Below are positions 25,690 through 33,738 of a DNA stretch of 64,000 nucleotides, one piece after another (position 1 is the first letter of the stretch; each line of letters begins with the position of its first letter). The DNA is from Achromobacter deleyi. Its GTDB lineage: Bacteria > Pseudomonadota > Gammaproteobacteria > Burkholderiales > Burkholderiaceae_B. The DNA is taken from NCBI RefSeq assembly GCF_016127315.1, contig NZ_CP065997.1, positions 4,216,001 to 4,280,000 of the forward strand, given 5' to 3'. The notes under the pieces were generated by a model. That model saw only the letters and a list, made by a program, of their open reading frames with translations, made no database searches and had not been told where the DNA came from. A program made the position numbers and the translations under genes.

Positions 25690-25735
25690 GACGCAAGATT
25701 TTAACAAGCAAGCTACAATAGCGGGCTTGACCTTT

Positions 25736-25822
25736 GCGAAGGTGGCGAAATTGGTAGACGCACCAGGTTTAGGTCCTGACGCCGTAACAGGTGTAGGGGT
25801 TCGAGTCCCCTCCTTCGCACCA
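25736..25822 (+). tRNA. tRNA-Leu (anticodon UAG), with encoded CCA
   Basis: 87-nt gene with acceptor GCGAAGG/CCTTCGC, D-arm with AAATTGGTAGAC, anticodon loop TTTAGGT (TAG at 25770-25772), a long class II variable arm, a GGTTCGAGTCC T-arm and a genomic CCA. One position at the top of the anticodon stem (C-A) does not pair. The 3' half is the probable attachment core for the adjacent prophage integrase, and integration keeps the gene intact. Confidence 0.95.
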
Positions 25823-25834
25823 GCTTTATCCAGC

Positions 25835-25873
25835 AAAAACAATGACTTAGGGTTTTACCCTGTCATTGTTTTT
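25835..25873. terminator. Bidirectional terminator between tRNA-Leu and integrase
   Basis: AAAAACAATGAC pairs perfectly with GTCATTGTTTTT (12 bp) around a loop that itself contains AGGG/CCCT. A-run and T-run at the two ends suit both directions. It overlaps the last codons of the integrase. Confidence 0.8.
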
Positions 25874-27102
25874 GGCTGTTTTGGGGCTGTTTTGGCTCCA
25901 GATTGACAACTTAATGCCAGCTTTTCCCCGAAGAGGCCGACGGCCTTTCCTCCGGCATCAGGATCCGCAGCTGGCATCCATTTCCCGTACACGCGAATGA
26001 TCATGGCCCAGTCCTTGTGGCCCATTTGGCGCGCGACCCACATCGGATGTTCCCCGGCTGAAAGCATCATGCTCGCGTAGGTGTGGCGCATCTGATACGG
26101 ACGCCGATACCGAACGCCAGCCCGCTTTAGCGCCGTCGCCCAGACCTTCTGTACGGCCTGGCTGCTCGACCACCGTTCCCCCGTCCCGGGATTCCGGAAA
26201 ACTTCCCCGTGCGGCTCCGCGCCAACCCAGGTATACGCTTTTTGGTCGTTGATCGCTTGGAGGGCTGGCCCCAGGATTTTCACGTCGCGCCGACTGGCTT
26301 TCGTCTTCGGCAGCTCGGCGACCCCCTTGGCGGCCCGCGTGATTGCCTTGCGCACCAGAATCACCCCTCGGCCAAAGTCGATGTCTGACCAGTTCAACGC
26401 GATTTGCTCGCTCGGGCGAAGCCCGCTCCAGAGAGTCACGATTGCGTAGTTGCGGGTTTGTGCGGGCAGCTTCGCCAGGATCGCTGCCTGCTCTTCTGGG
26501 GTGAAGGGATCCGGATCGTCGCTTTCCCCGTCGTCATCGTCCACGGGCTGTTCCTGCCGGCTGTAGTGGCGGCCACGCATGCAGTTCTCGTCCAGCAATT
26601 CGTCCTCGACTGCGTCGCCAAGCGCGGAGCGCAAGCAGCTTTGAATGTTGGACAGGCGCTTGTTGCTCAGCGGCTTGGTTGACGAAATGCTTGCGAGCCA
26701 AGACTTGATAGCGGGCCACTTGAGCTCCGTGAGCATCGCTGTGCCGAATTGCGGGATGAGCAGCCCGGCGACAATGCTCTGATAGCTCTGGAACGTACTG
26801 GCTTTCAGCGTCGGTTTCCGCGCGTCCAGCCATCCATCAAGATACTTTTCAACTGAAAGGATCTGTCCCGGCGTCTCCGCAAAGGTTCCGGCGCGCGCGC
26901 TGTCGGGAAAGGTGGCAGCGTAATCGAATACGCCTGTCGAAATCGCGTGCAGGATCGCCGCCCTGTGTTGCTCGGCCCGCTTCAGGTTAGCGGGCGTGGG
27001 CTTGAGAGGAATCCGCTCACGGCAGCGGCGACCCTTGTACTGGAACGTGATTTCGATGCTGCTTTCCGAGGCGGCTTTAACACCCCTCCCGTCTCTACCC
27101 AT
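25855..27102 (-). CDS. int: Phage tyrosine-recombinase integrase
   Basis: 415 residues. N-terminal arm-binding region (SIEITFQYKGRRCRERIPL, DUF3596 type), core-binding SAM-like domain (about 80-165) and catalytic domain with the tyrosine-recombinase set: R in LWSGLRPSEQIAL, K in ELPKTKASRRDV, H-x-x-R replaced by RPYQMRHTYASMML, the second HxH-region RQMGHKDWAMIIRVYGKW with the nucleophile Tyr in RVYGKW. An acidic insert DDDDGESDDPDP lies before the catalytic domain. It should catalyse integration at the tRNA-Leu 3' end. The start codon lies within the upstream excisionase gene. Confidence 0.95.
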   Translation of the reverse strand: MGRDGRGVKAASESSIEITFQYKGRRCRERIPLKPTPANLKRAEQHRAAILHAISTGVFDYAATFPDSARAGTFAETPGQILSVEKYLDGWLDARKPTLKASTFQSYQSIVAGLLIPQFGTAMLTELKWPAIKSWLASISSTKPLSNKRLSNIQSCLRSALGDAVEDELLDENCMRGRHYSRQEQPVDDDDGESDDPDPFTPEEQAAILAKLPAQTRNYAIVTLWSGLRPSEQIALNWSDIDFGRGVILVRKAITRAAKGVAELPKTKASRRDVKILGPALQAINDQKAYTWVGAEPHGEVFRNPGTGERWSSSQAVQKVWATALKRAGVRYRRPYQMRHTYASMMLSAGEHPMWVARQMGHKDWAMIIRVYGKWMPAADPDAGGKAVGLFGEKLALSCQSGAKTAPKQPKTMTG

Positions 27103-27260
27103 TTTTCGTAACCCTCCATATCTATAAGAACGCGGTCATCCGGCGCCCGGATCCACTCCTTGCCTTCCCGCCAGATGTCGTCTCGGATCTTCGAGCGAAT
27201 CGCGTCCTCTGTATAGCCGGTGCTGGCCGAGGCTCGGGAAATAGTCACGAATCTGGCCAT
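26982..27260 (-). CDS. Excisionase-like DNA-binding protein
   Basis: 92 residues from ATG 27260, preceded by GGGAGG. The sequence TGYTEDAIRSKIRDDIWREGKEW...DDRVLIDMEGYEKWVE matches the pattern of small phage excisionases of the winged-helix 'Exc' type that bend attachment-site DNA and steer the integrase toward excision. The Lys/Arg/Ser-rich tail is variable. It overlaps the integrase start by about 120 bp in another frame, a compact arrangement common in phages. Confidence 0.75.
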   Translation of the reverse strand: MARFVTISRASASTGYTEDAIRSKIRDDIWREGKEWIRAPDDRVLIDMEGYEKWVETGGVLKPPRKAASKSRSSTRVAAAVSGFLSSPRPLT

Positions 27261-27514
27261 ATGCGACCTCCCTTGTTTGCATGCTGCTTGCGCGCGCACT
27301 CGATGCAGATGCGGCCACCGGCGTCCAGCTGTTGGGGGAAGCACCAGCGCTGGCAGCGCGGGCACTCCTGTTGTCGCAGGCCGGCGCGCTTCTGGACCCA
27401 GAACCACTCTTCGCGCGCGCTGTAGCCGGTCGGCGGCAGGTCCCCCGGCTTGTAGTTGCCGGAGACGGTCAGGATGGCGGGCGTGCCGCCGAAGTTCACA
27501 CGGATATCAGGCAT
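27245..27514 (-). CDS. Small zinc-ribbon phage protein
   Basis: 89 residues from ATG 27514 (MPDIRVNFGGTPAILTV). The C-terminal half has two CxxC pairs, CPRC and CIEC, spaced like a zinc ribbon. The N-terminal half is uncharacterised. It overlaps the excisionase start by 16 bp and the preceding gene's end by 8 bp, suggesting coupled translation. Function unknown. Confidence 0.55.
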   Translation of the reverse strand: MPDIRVNFGGTPAILTVSGNYKPGDLPPTGYSAREEWFWVQKRAGLRQQECPRCQRWCFPQQLDAGGRICIECARKQHANKGGRIWPDS

Positions 27515-27932
27515 GGCCACCCCCACTCACAGTGCGGGTCGCTGCACGCTGGATTCTGGCGAACAACTCCATGGTCTTGCGCAGGTCGTACTGGCGCACC
27601 TGGACAAACCCGCCAGGTACTCGCGCGTGATTGAAGATCACCGCCTCTTTGACCCGCCGGACGTATCCTTCCTCTTCCTCGCTTACAACGACACCCTCGC
27701 CGACTTGTTCGCGCAGCTGGGAGCGGAGTTTTGAGGCATAGAGGGCCCAGGCTTCCGCAGTGGCTGCCTGGCGCGTCGACACCCAGCTGCCGCGCTCCTG
27801 GGGGCCCTCCGCGCGATAGGTGCCCCAGCGTGCGCTGTGGGCGATGATCCAGCCGGGCGGAAGGAAGGGGTAGGGTGCATCGTCGGCCGGATTGCGGGGG
27901 CGCGCCGTGCGATCGTTGGCGATGCTAGACAT
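27507..27932 (-). CDS. Hypothetical phage early protein
   Basis: 141 residues from ATG 27932, chosen for the strong GGAGGAG six bases upstream; ATG 27947 is possible. It is soluble, with a proline-rich opening (FLPPGWIIAHSARWGTYRAEG) and a helical Glu-rich part (SEEEEGYVRRVKEAV). No family recognised. It belongs to the leftward early operon and overlaps both neighbours slightly. Confidence 0.5.
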   Translation of the reverse strand: MSSIANDRTARPRNPADDAPYPFLPPGWIIAHSARWGTYRAEGPQERGSWVSTRQAATAEAWALYASKLRSQLREQVGEGVVVSEEEEGYVRRVKEAVIFNHARVPGGFVQVRQYDLRKTMELFARIQRAATRTVSGGGHA

Positions 27933-29004
27933 TCTTTTCTCCTCCATTGGCGCGCTGCAGGCGGTCGGCGAGGACCGCGGCGCGGGCATATGCGCGCGAG
28001 TCGGTCTCCGTGTCTCGAAGTTCCGCCGGCAGCGGCGGCAGCACCACCAAGATATCCGTCACCAGGGGGGCGCCATCATTGGCCGTCTGGAACTGCTTGA
28101 GCGCGCGGATACGGCCGCTCGCCTCGCGTGACAGGGTGTCCCACAAGCTGCCTGGTATCCATCCTCGCCCCGCGCGCGCGTGGTTTTCCACTGCAGCTGC
28201 CGCCAGCTCCAAGGCAGCGTTGCGCCCGGCGTCAAACCCATCGCTCCGGCCGCGGGCGTACTCGGCAGCCAGGACGCTGGCCTGGGGCGCGGCATGACGG
28301 AACAGCGGCTCCGGTTCTTCGCCTGGTGCGCAGTAGCCGCGCGCCTCGACCAGATCGAAGAACAGCATGCAGGGCGAACCTTCCTCGTCCAGCGTCAGGT
28401 AGGCTGCGGCCTGAGTCTGCCCGACTCCATGCGCACCAGCCTGGGGCGCGGCAACGAGAGGCACCCACGCGCCGGAACGCTTGCGCGCTTCTTCGATGCG
28501 GTCGTTGTGGATCGGCCCTTCGTACCAGCCGTCGGAACGCGGTCGATACCAGAACAGCGCCTCCCCGGCTACAGGGGCGCTTGCCAGGGCGCGCAGTTTG
28601 TCGATGTACGGGCTATGGAAGCACCCGAATTGGTGTCCGCACTCCGGGCAGATTTCTTTCATCCCGGCTGGCGTCAGGTCGTTCGCCGCAGGGGCGCTTG
28701 CCAGGGCGGCGCGCAAATGTCGAATCTCTTCTGCCGCTTGCTCACACGCGTTGGCATCTAAGGCGTCCCATGTGTGCTTTCCTGCCGTGTAGTTCCTGGC
28801 CATGGCGCGAAGTACTGGCCAGCGCGTACCACCGGGCGGCTCATCGACTACAGGGGCGCGCAGCTTGGACAGCAGGGCGTCGAGCCGGTCGGTCAGTTCG
28901 CCTTCTTCGTCGACCACACGGCCGGCCTGGCGCAGTTGCTGCACTACATATTCGAGGTATTGCACGACCGCCTGAGCGGCATTGTTCTGGATCTGAAAGG
29001 TCAT
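27925..29004 (-). CDS. Large hypothetical phage early protein (Ead/Ea22-like modules)
   Basis: 359 residues from ATG 29004 (MTFQIQNNAAQAVVQYL). It appears modular: an N-terminal helical region (VVQYLEYVVQQLRQAGRV), a CPECGHQFGC zinc-like motif, a segment ALFWYRPRSDGWYEGPIHNDRIEEARKRSGAW reminiscent of phage Ead/Ea22 mosaic proteins, repeated 'ALASAP' spacers and a helical C-terminus. Such mosaic early proteins vary greatly among phages and have no defined role. The ribosome-binding site is weak. Confidence 0.5.
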   Translation of the reverse strand: MTFQIQNNAAQAVVQYLEYVVQQLRQAGRVVDEEGELTDRLDALLSKLRAPVVDEPPGGTRWPVLRAMARNYTAGKHTWDALDANACEQAAEEIRHLRAALASAPAANDLTPAGMKEICPECGHQFGCFHSPYIDKLRALASAPVAGEALFWYRPRSDGWYEGPIHNDRIEEARKRSGAWVPLVAAPQAGAHGVGQTQAAAYLTLDEEGSPCMLFFDLVEARGYCAPGEEPEPLFRHAAPQASVLAAEYARGRSDGFDAGRNAALELAAAAVENHARAGRGWIPGSLWDTLSREASGRIRALKQFQTANDGAPLVTDILVVLPPLPAELRDTETDSRAYARAAVLADRLQRANGGEKNV

Positions 29005-29264
29005 TTCTGTTGGTCTCCGGACAGCGCGTGACGTGTGCAATAGGTGTCCCAGGCCTTGAGATAGGGATGATCGCGGCCGTTCTTCCAGGCGTTCTCCAGG
29101 ATCAGCGACAGGCTGATTTCGCCCTCAGGGGCGAGCAGGCGTTCCTTGCAGAAGCGCACAAATGGACGGAGGGCGCCACCGACGAGGTTATGGTCGAACG
29201 CGTAGGGATCTGCGGGTAGGTCAGGTGTTGCAGCTGAGGGATGGAACAATGCAAGCTGACTCAT
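29001..29264 (-). CDS. Hypothetical phage protein
   Basis: 87 residues, soluble. The start overlaps the methyltransferase stop as ATGA and the end overlaps the next gene by four bases, so it is a coupled member of the early operon. The pattern LVGGALRPFVRFCKERLLAPEGEISL is probably a short helical domain. No function recognised. Confidence 0.55.
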   Translation of the reverse strand: MSQLALFHPSAATPDLPADPYAFDHNLVGGALRPFVRFCKERLLAPEGEISLSLILENAWKNGRDHPYLKAWDTYCTRHALSGDQQK

Positions 29265-31303
29265 GCTGCCATCCTCAAGAAGAGTTCGCGGGGTGCGTTG
29301 GCAGTGATCAGGGCTATGGCTGGGGGCGGGCTGACGCTGTTCCCGACCATATGCACCTGCTCGGTCTTGGTGAACCGGCGGCCATCGTGGCCTCGGTCGA
29401 TGATGTAGCTCGGCGGGAAGCCCTGCAGGTTGTAAAGCTCGGCGGGCGTGAGCATGCGCAGGCGGATGTCCACGACGACATAGGGGGTGCCCTTGATGTA
29501 GACGGTCACCAGCGCCAGGCGGTCCTTGGTGGTGACGGTGCTGGCGGGCTCGCGCAGGTCCCCCAGCTGGCCGCCTTCGCCGTAGTAGCGCATCAGGAAC
29601 GCGGCCACCTGCAGGGCGCCCGCCTCATGCTCGGGCGACAGGTCGTATTCGACCAGTGCGTGGTGTTGGCCGGCCGCGGCCATCGTGCCGAGGGAATCAG
29701 CCAGTTCCGCGCCGGTGCTGTGGTGCCGCAAGGTGGCGAGGCGCGCCGCCACCACGCCGTGATGGCCGCCAGTGGTGATGGTCGGCATCGCGTCATCCGC
29801 ACCGCGGCCGGGATGACCGCTGGTGTTCGTGACCAGGTGCGCCGTGATGAGTTGCTGCTGACTGCCGCTGTTGGTGATCGTGGAGGCCGGTCGCCGCAGG
29901 TCATGGGCCGGCGTCGCGTTGAATCCACCATTGGCCTGGACCATGAAGCCGGTAGCGACAGAAAATCCGCCGTTGCTTGCGGTGAGCGTACCCACCGGAT
30001 CGGCGGGGTCGTTGCAGCCGTAGCTCCAGCGACGGGCGCCCGGCTTGCCCTCGCCGTGGCCGGCTTGAACGAGATAGCCTGCGGCTACGGCATGTTTGAC
30101 GCCGCCAGCCGTAGCCACGCCGATCGGCTGTTGGAGATCGAGGCATCGCGGGGCCTGCCCCTTGCGCTCGCCATACCCTGCTTGAATCAGCACGGGAGTC
30201 GACAGCATCAGTTCGCCTCGATGGGCGGCGGTGATCGTCGGCGCGGATCCCAGGATGTCGTGCATGCGGTCGCCGCCGTGGTGAGTGGCCGGAACAAGCG
30301 CTGGCGCGACGACAGCATGCGATCCGCCCCGGGGCTTTGCCGTGATGGTGCTGATCGGCTGGCTTGCCGCATGGGAGCCGTCCCGGCTCCAGTTGGCGAT
30401 CGGCACGATGAACGGATCCGCGCTGTCCAGCACGTATCGTTTCATGCCACGGGCGATGCGCCGCATGGTGGCGTCGGCGAGAGGGCGGGGGCGATTGAAG
30501 ATGCTCTTGCCCTCGATGGTCCAGTCGATACCGTCGGCAGCTGCGCGCCGCTGTCGCTGGGCCTTGCCGGGATTCTTGAAGTGGGTCGCGGTAGGCCAGA
30601 CGATCGGCTGCCCATCCCGACGCGCCATCATGAAAAGGCGGGTGCGAGTCGTGCCGGCGCCATAGTCGGCAGCATTCAGCTCACGCCATTCGACGATGTA
30701 GCCCATGCCGCGCAGGATCGCCACCAGGCGGTGCCAGTGTTTGCCCTGTTGCTTGGGGTCGGGGACCAGATACTGCTGCTCGACCGGTACGCGCTCGCCT
30801 GGATCCGCCACGCGGTGCACCATGCGACCGCTGGCGTCCGGCACCATGTCCAGCGTGACCACGCGGCCGGTGCTTGGGCAGCGCTTGGCGACCAGCCGGC
30901 CCCACTTCAATATCTGGACCACGTTCTCCAGGCTGATGATGTCGGGCGTGACGGTCCCAGCCCAGCGCACGGTTACCCACGCGAGCGCGCGGATTGCCCT
31001 ATTGCGCGGCTGGCCGCCCTTGGCCTGGCTGTGATCGGTGCAGTCCGGCGACAAGTGCAGCCAGCCCACTTCCGCGCCGCCCGTCGCCTGGCGCGGGCAT
31101 ACCTCACGAACGTCGGCGATGAGGTGCTTGGCCTGGGGGTGGTTGACCTCATGCATGCTGAGGGCGGTCGGGTTGTGATTGATGGCGATGTGTACGTGCT
31201 GGCCTGTGGCCATTTCGTAGGCCGTGGACCAGCCGCCGCCACCGGCGAAAATGTCGACGACGAGCTTGGCGGAAATGCCGAGTACAAGCTGGGGGGTCAG
31301 CAT
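29261..31303 (-). CDS. Phage C5-cytosine DNA methyltransferase with expanded repeat region
   Basis: 680 residues from ATG 31303; the frame extends to 31447 without support. Motif I is VVDIFAGGGGWS (15-26), motif IV is LSPDCTDHSQAKGG with the catalytic Cys88 in an S-P-D-C context instead of the usual P-P-C, motif VI SLENV (124-128), and motifs IX-X are LQGFP and HMVGNSVSPPPA at the C-terminus. Between about 330 and 600 lie at least eight degenerate repeats of about 25-35 residues built on P-x-x-T-I/V-T...L/V-V, in the place of the target recognition domain. It probably methylates phage DNA against host restriction. It is much longer than typical bacterial enzymes (about 400). Confidence 0.88.
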   Translation of the reverse strand: MLTPQLVLGISAKLVVDIFAGGGGWSTAYEMATGQHVHIAINHNPTALSMHEVNHPQAKHLIADVREVCPRQATGGAEVGWLHLSPDCTDHSQAKGGQPRNRAIRALAWVTVRWAGTVTPDIISLENVVQILKWGRLVAKRCPSTGRVVTLDMVPDASGRMVHRVADPGERVPVEQQYLVPDPKQQGKHWHRLVAILRGMGYIVEWRELNAADYGAGTTRTRLFMMARRDGQPIVWPTATHFKNPGKAQRQRRAAADGIDWTIEGKSIFNRPRPLADATMRRIARGMKRYVLDSADPFIVPIANWSRDGSHAASQPISTITAKPRGGSHAVVAPALVPATHHGGDRMHDILGSAPTITAAHRGELMLSTPVLIQAGYGERKGQAPRCLDLQQPIGVATAGGVKHAVAAGYLVQAGHGEGKPGARRWSYGCNDPADPVGTLTASNGGFSVATGFMVQANGGFNATPAHDLRRPASTITNSGSQQQLITAHLVTNTSGHPGRGADDAMPTITTGGHHGVVAARLATLRHHSTGAELADSLGTMAAAGQHHALVEYDLSPEHEAGALQVAAFLMRYYGEGGQLGDLREPASTVTTKDRLALVTVYIKGTPYVVVDIRLRMLTPAELYNLQGFPPSYIIDRGHDGRRFTKTEQVHMVGNSVSPPPAIALITANAPRELFLRMAA

Positions 31304-31498
31304 GCGGACTCCGTGGAATAGAGGTAGTGGTGAGCCCTTCGCGCGATGAAAGCAGCGCCGGGCGATAGCGAGAGAAAATTGAGCTGCGGCATGGGCATAT
31401 CTGTAGCGGGCGCGGGGCTCAGATTCAGATGCACCACCAGCAGACACGTTTTGGCGATTCGGTTACGATCCGATCGCTAATAGACTGCTGGAGCGCAT

Positions 31499-32131
31499 GT
31501 GGACTTGCCTACTTTTCTCAACGAAGGCTTGAAGAATCTGATCGCGCTGTTGGGTGTGGTCGCCTGGCCCGCAACAGTGCTTTTTGTTGTTTGGCTCTTT
31601 CGCGATGAGATAAGGCTGAAGATCCAGACCTTGGCTTTGATGCAGGCTCCGGGCGTCAATCTTCAATTCGGGAGCGGGATGCGGCAAGCCGAGCAGGAGG
31701 CTGTCGAGGCACATATAAGGAAGCCGGGCGCCAATGCTCAGGTCCAGGAAGAGATTTCTTCCGATGATCTGCGCGAGTTGTCTGATGTGTCTGCCCCTTC
31801 ACGTCCGCTAGTAAAAATTGCCGCCGCATCCAGAATCGTTCAATTCACCTTTAGTGACGTGGTCGCGGAACTCAGAAAAAAGGCTGGGAAGCACGGGGTC
31901 ACGCGTGACGGAATAAAGAAGCGCCGAGTCGATAGCATGGTTGAAGATCTGCGCACGCACCGCGGCATGACCGAGGGCTTGGCCCGGATGATTTTGAAAC
32001 TTAAGGAATTGCGGGACATCGCGGCGCATGATCCCTACGGCGTAACCGCCGAAGATGCGATGCGCTATACAAAGCTGGCAGAGGATGTGAAGCGAGGAAT
32101 TTGGGACTTGCCCGATCGTGATGTGACCTAG
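31499..32131 (+). CDS. Membrane-anchored HEPN/DUF4145-like protein (cargo gene)
   Basis: 210 residues from a GTG at 31499 with GGAG six bases upstream. One N-terminal membrane span (about 13-34: NLIALLGVVAWPATVLFVVWLF) is followed by a charged linker and a helical C-terminal domain (105-200). In it, LKELRDIAAHDP contains R172-D-x3-H177, the R-x4-H signature of HEPN ribonuclease-like domains, in the setting also seen in DUF4145 proteins (LRxIAxH...VTxEDAxRY). It is the only plus-strand gene within 15 kb of leftward early genes and its codons are less GC-rich, as for a 'moron'. An anti-phage or exclusion role is a guess. Confidence 0.65.
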   Translation: MDLPTFLNEGLKNLIALLGVVAWPATVLFVVWLFRDEIRLKIQTLALMQAPGVNLQFGSGMRQAEQEAVEAHIRKPGANAQVQEEISSDDLRELSDVSAPSRPLVKIAAASRIVQFTFSDVVAELRKKAGKHGVTRDGIKKRRVDSMVEDLRTHRGMTEGLARMILKLKELRDIAAHDPYGVTAEDAMRYTKLAEDVKRGIWDLPDRDVT

Positions 32132-32673
32132 GTCCTTGTGCCCGGGCCGCTTTGCTGTGAGGCACGATGTCGCGCCAGCGCTGCCTTGTAGCTGGCCTTG
32201 GCTTCCTTCTTGGTAGGCATCCATTCGCCCTGCACCTCGCGGTGCTGGCGGTAGGCCTCCCAGGTTTCCCGGTACATTCGGTACTCGTAGGAGCGGCGCC
32301 ACGATGCGAAGCTGCCGCGCATCTCGCGGGCTTCGAACTTCGGCAGGCGGAAGCCGCACAGGAACTCGCCGAACGACTCATCGCCGTCAGCGCGCAGGTA
32401 TTTCTCGTAGCGCGTCAATTTCGGCGGGGGCGGCAGGTGATGTAAGGCGGTTGCCTTGCCGGCCTCGGTGGCTGCGAAAACCATGTCCCCATCGTTCAGG
32501 AAGGCGGGCGAGCGGCGGACCTCCATCAAGCCTCCGCCCACCAGCTTTTCAAGGTGCGGCATGTCGTGGTGGCCGGAGCCGGCGACAAAGTGGTTGCGGT
32601 GGGGATTGCGCTGATCGGGGCGCACGCCGATGGTGTGCTGAAGCAGCGAAATCTGGTAGCTGGTCGGCGTCAT
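32128..32673 (-). CDS. Hypothetical phage protein
   Basis: 181 residues from ATG 32673 (MTPTSYQISLLQHTIGV), overlapping the previous stop as TGATG. The N-terminal half (NHFVAGSGHHDMPHLEKLVGGGLMEVRR) looks like a small winged-helix-type fold; the C-terminal half is Arg/Tyr-rich and helical (RRSYEYRMYRETWEAYRQHRE). It is convergent with the HEPN-like gene, overlapping its end by four bases. Function unknown. Confidence 0.55.
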   Translation of the reverse strand: MTPTSYQISLLQHTIGVRPDQRNPHRNHFVAGSGHHDMPHLEKLVGGGLMEVRRSPAFLNDGDMVFAATEAGKATALHHLPPPPKLTRYEKYLRADGDESFGEFLCGFRLPKFEAREMRGSFASWRRSYEYRMYRETWEAYRQHREVQGEWMPTKKEAKASYKAALARHRASQQSGPGTRT

Positions 32674-32945
32674 CAGGTATCCCCTTGGCGCGGTTGGGCG
32701 GCGCGCCAATCGCGCACCATGTTGATTAGGTAATGCTCCGTGGGCACGCCCGTCTTGACCGCGCGCCAACGGAGGCCTTTCATGATTGCGACGGCTTCCG
32801 AAGCGGGCAACCCGCCGCGCTGCGCCAGGCGCTCCAACGTCTGGCCGTGGTTCCGAAGGGCTTGCGCTTCGTGGGGTTGGATCATGGCGAAGGGGATTTC
32901 GCTCAGCAGGATCGCGCCCATGATGGGCATCGTTGCGCGGCTCAT
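32673..32945 (-). CDS. Hypothetical phage protein
   Basis: 90 residues from ATG 32945 (MSRATMPIMGAILLSEIPF). Probably helical, with no membrane span or recognised motif. Start and stop overlap the flanking genes by a few bases, which places it in a translationally coupled run. The longer frame upstream to 33245 is a shadow of the neighbour. Confidence 0.5.
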   Translation of the reverse strand: MSRATMPIMGAILLSEIPFAMIQPHEAQALRNHGQTLERLAQRGGLPASEAVAIMKGLRWRAVKTGVPTEHYLINMVRDWRAAQPRQGDT

Positions 32946-33322
32946 GCTGCACCGCCTGCGCTCTGCTGGGCGGCGTGATGGGCCGCCGCTTCCTCGGGGG
33001 TCGCCAGTTCGAAATGGGGATGCTCGATGCCGTCGGGCGTCACTACCACCATGCGATGTGTCTGGAATAGGCCACCCAGGCTCCAGTTGCACGGCTGCCC
33101 GTCCGGATCCTTTCGGGGCGAGCCGGCACCCGTAAAGCGCCCGACGCAGGAGAAGCCGACATAGCGCGCCACGTCGTCCCAATCCTTCCCCGCGCCGGCC
33201 GCGATGAAGTCGAGTCCGTTCTGCAACGCGCTGCACATCGGACACTTCACCGTCGTGAGTTCACTGCTGCTGGCCTGGGCTATGCAGGCGGTCTGAAACT
33301 CGTCCAACGTCATCCGCTTCAT
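32942..33322 (-). CDS. Hypothetical phage protein with CxxC motif
   Basis: 126 residues. KCPMCSALQNGLDFI suggests one half of a metal site and VGFSCVGRFTGAGSPRK...CNWSLGGLFQTH supplies two more cysteines. The remaining sequence describes a small globular domain that ends in an Ala-rich tail. Start overlaps the upstream stop as ATGA. No known function. Confidence 0.55.
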   Translation of the reverse strand: MKRMTLDEFQTACIAQASSSELTTVKCPMCSALQNGLDFIAAGAGKDWDDVARYVGFSCVGRFTGAGSPRKDPDGQPCNWSLGGLFQTHRMVVVTPDGIEHPHFELATPEEAAAHHAAQQSAGGAA

Positions 33323-33738
33323 GCTGCACCGCCTTTGCCCTGCTGGGCGCAGGCGTGGCGAAAGCTGTCGATGTCTTCCTGCGTCACAAGGAACGTTTCA
33401 ATGCCTTCGGCGCTGTAAAAGTGGACCTCGGCGTTGGCTTGCAGCCACGCCTTGACCACCCCATCGAGTTCCTTGATCTGATCCTGCGTGAGGTCGACCA
33501 GATAGTCCTCGGCACATTCGCCGTGGTTGTCCGAGGCGTTCACCTGCATTTCCTCGATCAGCCAATTCACGTCGAAGAAGCTGGCAGGGTCGGGGGTCTT
33601 CGTCACGCCCAGGCGGAACTCCGCGCCCACCGCGAGCCGACCGTCGTCGTCGAGGTCCTGCAGAGCTTCGTCCTTGCCTCCATCGTGGAAGACTTCGTCG
33701 TCGGTGCTGTAGCAATCGAATTCAGGCGTCTTGTCCAT
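33319..33738 (-). CDS. Hypothetical acidic phage protein
   Basis: 139 residues from ATG 33738 (MDKTPEFDCYSTDDEVF). Very acidic, with clustered Asp/Glu across its length, including DLTQDQIKELDGVV. The composition recalls DNA-mimic proteins used against host nucleases, but this is composition only and no family was recognised. It overlaps both neighbours by a few bases in the early operon. Confidence 0.5.
   Translation of the reverse strand: MDKTPEFDCYSTDDEVFHDGGKDEALQDLDDDGRLAVGAEFRLGVTKTPDPASFFDVNWLIEEMQVNASDNHGECAEDYLVDLTQDQIKELDGVVKAWLQANAEVHFYSAEGIETFLVTQEDIDSFRHACAQQGKGGAA

Noticed and set aside
25690..25842. N-terminal extension of dapC to 25842
   Set aside because: It would translate the antisense of the tRNA-Leu gene. 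ATG 25689 gives the normal length and a family-like N-terminus.
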